This document shows, one piece after another, positions 62,195 through 64,000 of a stretch of DNA of 64,000 nucleotides (positions are counted from its first letter, which is position 1; every line of letters begins with the position of its first letter). A program made the position numbers and the translations under genes. Source of the DNA: Candidatus Woesearchaeota archaeon. Lineage in GTDB: Archaea; Nanobdellota; Nanobdellia; Woesearchaeales; JACJVV01. The stretch is taken from the NCBI GenBank assembly GCA_020637495.1, contig JACJVV010000001.1, forward strand, positions 124,001 through 188,000. The letters run 5' to 3'. The notes beneath the pieces were generated by a model. It saw only the letters and a program-made list of their open reading frames with translations, did not search any database and was not told the origin of the DNA.

Positions 62195-63967
62195 ATGGAA
62201 AATATGAAGACCAGCTATAGAAGCCATAGTTGCGGTGGATTGAGTGCAAAAGAAGTAGATGCAGAAGTATCGCTTGCTGGTTGGGTAGATACACGAAGGG
62301 ACCACGGCGGAGTAATATTCATAGACTTGCGTGATAGAGAAGGATTGACACAGATAGTATTCAACCCTGAGTTCAATAAGGATGCTCATGGAAAAGCAGA
62401 CCAGCTACGAAGAGAAGATGTCATACAGGTAAAAGGCACAGTCAAGAAAAGGGCTGAGGGTATGGCAAATCCAAGGCTGAAAACTGGTGAGATTGAGGTC
62501 TTTATCTCTGAATTGAATATAATAAACAAATCAGAGACCCCTCCTATTGAGATTGATGATAAAAAATTAGCAAATGAAGATTTAAGACTTAAATATAGAT
62601 ACCTCGACTTAAGAAGACAGGTCATGAAAGAAAGACTAATCTTCAGGCATAAGGTGGTAACTGCTGCAAGGGAATATTTCAACAGCCAGAATTTCATCGA
62701 GATGGAAACACCGCTGATGGTAAAAAGCACACCCGAAGGAGCTCGTGACTATGTCGTGCCGAGCAGGGTAAATCCTGGAAAATTCTATGCATTGCCGCAG
62801 AGTCCACAGCTCTACAAACAGATATTGATGATTGCAGGTTTTGACAGATATTATCAGGTAGCAAAATGCCTGCGTGATGAGGATTTAAGACAGGATAGGC
62901 AACCTGAACATACACAGTTCGATTTTGAGATGTCATTCGTTTCAGCAGATGATATAAGAGCATTTGTTGAGGGGTTGATGAAGCATATATTCAAGACAAC
63001 CCTAGAAGCTGATCTTGAGAAATTCCCTATACTTACATACAAGGAATCCATGGGAAAATATGGAACTGATAAACCAGACATAAGGTTCAAGCTGGAATTA
63101 TGTGATGTTACAGATATCGTCGTTAAGAGCGACTTTGGTGTATTCAAGGATGTAAAGAACAACGGTGGCATCATAAAATGCATAAACCCTGAAAAAGATC
63201 TGGGAAGGAAAGAGATCGATGGATACATCTCATTCTGCCAGGATTGCGGAGCAAAAGGTATGGCATGGATGCGTGTAGGCGAGAATGGACTTGAAAGCAA
63301 TATCGCTAAATATTTCCCTGAAGATATCCAGAAAGAGCTTATAGGGAAAGTTGGTGCAAAACCTGGAAGCATATTGATGTTTATCGCAGATAAAGAGAAG
63401 AAATGCAACGATGTATTATCAAGATTAAGAGTGAAGCTTGGAGAAGATCTAGGCTTGATAAACAAAGATGAATTCAAGTTCTTATGGGTATATGATTTCC
63501 CTCTCTTCGCATTCAATGAAGAAGTGAACAGATGGGAGCCTGAGCATCACATGTTCTCAATGCCTAAGCAAGAATTCATAGAAACTTTTGACAAGGATCC
63601 AAAACCTGTCATAGGAGATCTATGGGATTTAGTATTGAATGGAACAGAGATGGGTTCTGGAAGCATACGTATCAGCAATCCTGAAATCCAAGAGAGAATA
63701 ATGAAACTTATCGGCATGTCAAAGGAAGAAGCGAATGAGAAATTCGGATTCCTTCTTGAGGCCTACAAATATGGAGGTCCTGTGCACGGAGGCATGGGTC
63801 TTGGTGTTGACAGGATAGTTGCTATGATGAAAGGCATAACTGACATCAGAGAAGTCATAACATTCCCTAAGAACAAGAATGCACAATGCCCTATGGATGA
63901 TTGTCCAAGTGATCTTACGAAAGAACAGCTCAAAGAACTAAGCATCAAGACTGATATCCCTAAATAA
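62195..63967 (+). CDS. aspS: Aspartyl-tRNA synthetase, bacterial-type (590 residues)
   Basis: A class II synthetase with an N-terminal OB-fold anticodon domain (AGWVDTRRDHGGVIFIDLRD near 25-44), motif 1 region near 150-165, and SPQLYKQILMIAGFDRYYQV near 205-224. Motif 2 lies in LRDEDLRQDRQPEHTQFDFE, the GAD-type insertion spans about 280-420, and motif 3 ends in GLGVDRIVAM near 537-546. Archaeal AspRS is about 430 residues and lacks the GAD insert, so this copy is of bacterial type. A longer frame exists upstream, but the TATA spacing and family N-terminus favour ATG 62195. It is divergent from tgt. Confidence 0.93.
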   Translation: MENMKTSYRSHSCGGLSAKEVDAEVSLAGWVDTRRDHGGVIFIDLRDREGLTQIVFNPEFNKDAHGKADQLRREDVIQVKGTVKKRAEGMANPRLKTGEIEVFISELNIINKSETPPIEIDDKKLANEDLRLKYRYLDLRRQVMKERLIFRHKVVTAAREYFNSQNFIEMETPLMVKSTPEGARDYVVPSRVNPGKFYALPQSPQLYKQILMIAGFDRYYQVAKCLRDEDLRQDRQPEHTQFDFEMSFVSADDIRAFVEGLMKHIFKTTLEADLEKFPILTYKESMGKYGTDKPDIRFKLELCDVTDIVVKSDFGVFKDVKNNGGIIKCINPEKDLGRKEIDGYISFCQDCGAKGMAWMRVGENGLESNIAKYFPEDIQKELIGKVGAKPGSILMFIADKEKKCNDVLSRLRVKLGEDLGLINKDEFKFLWVYDFPLFAFNEEVNRWEPEHHMFSMPKQEFIETFDKDPKPVIGDLWDLVLNGTEMGSGSIRISNPEIQERIMKLIGMSKEEANEKFGFLLEAYKYGGPVHGGMGLGVDRIVAMMKGITDIREVITFPKNKNAQCPMDDCPSDLTKEQLKELSIKTDIPK

Positions 63968-64000
63968 AGCATAAATCAGCTCTTTCATTGTTTCAACTTA

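Overview
The window is AT-rich, gene-dense chromosomal DNA from an archaeon, most likely a DPANN lineage of the Woesearchaeota/Pacearchaeota type. The archaeal signs are four tRNA genes of which three carry introns just 3' of the anticodon, TATA boxes about 26 bases before the start codon (leaderless transcripts) in front of many genes, family B DNA polymerase, an AglB/STT3 oligosaccharyltransferase, a TrmB regulator, a DHH (RecJ/GAN-like) nuclease and TrmI. Mixed in are genes of bacterial type: NifJ-type pyruvate:ferredoxin oxidoreductase, ThyA, DHFR, NrdR, a 590-residue AspRS and a short TGT. The lineage name is inference; no rRNA gene is present.

Central metabolism fills 1-11.3 kb and continues to 14.8 kb. 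On the minus strand glutamate dehydrogenase and transaldolase overlap, followed after a small tandem repeat by rpiB, rpe and transketolase, which together make a non-oxidative pentose phosphate set. Then come a D-2-hydroxyacid dehydrogenase, a flavodiiron protein, the beta subunit plus a truncated alpha subunit of ADP-forming acetyl-CoA synthetase, a ferredoxin and the large PFOR. The apparent energy route is pyruvate to acetyl-CoA to acetate plus ATP, but the alpha subunit stops after its CoA-binding domain.

15-32 kb carries endonuclease III, a PfkB sugar kinase facing a six-hairpin glycosidase, a DHFR/ThyA pair (the DHFR apparently starting at AUU), TrmB, glutaredoxin, PolB, endonuclease IV, DHH nuclease, an S2P-type protease, NrdR, a nucleotide kinase, dCMP deaminase, three tandem paralogues of unknown function, a lipoprotein and a GNAT protein. 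dCMP deaminase, ThyA and DHFR give a route to dTMP. The tRNA genes are Gly(TCC), Thr(TGT), Arg(TCT) and Cys(GCA). The Thr and Cys genes are each preceded by a partial copy of their own 5' end.

32-62 kb is a cell-surface region. It has a lamin-tail-domain secreted protein, a glucoamylase-like enzyme, TrmI, and then a 17.6-kb gene for a secreted, sequon-rich, single-pass membrane protein of about 5,860 residues. This gene lies between two genes for AbrB-type DNA-binding proteins. A 15-bp palindrome (TTCTGA-N3-TCAGAA) recurs near both regulators, before trmI, and in the divergent promoter region shared with the oligosaccharyltransferase. On the other side of that promoter runs a glycosylation operon: AglB, a GT2 glycosyltransferase, a DUF2304 protein, a GT4 glycosyltransferase and an M29-like protein. 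The layout suggests one regulated surface-coat system that encodes the giant glycoprotein and its N-glycosylation machinery together. The window ends with tgt and aspS, divergent from one shared TATA element.
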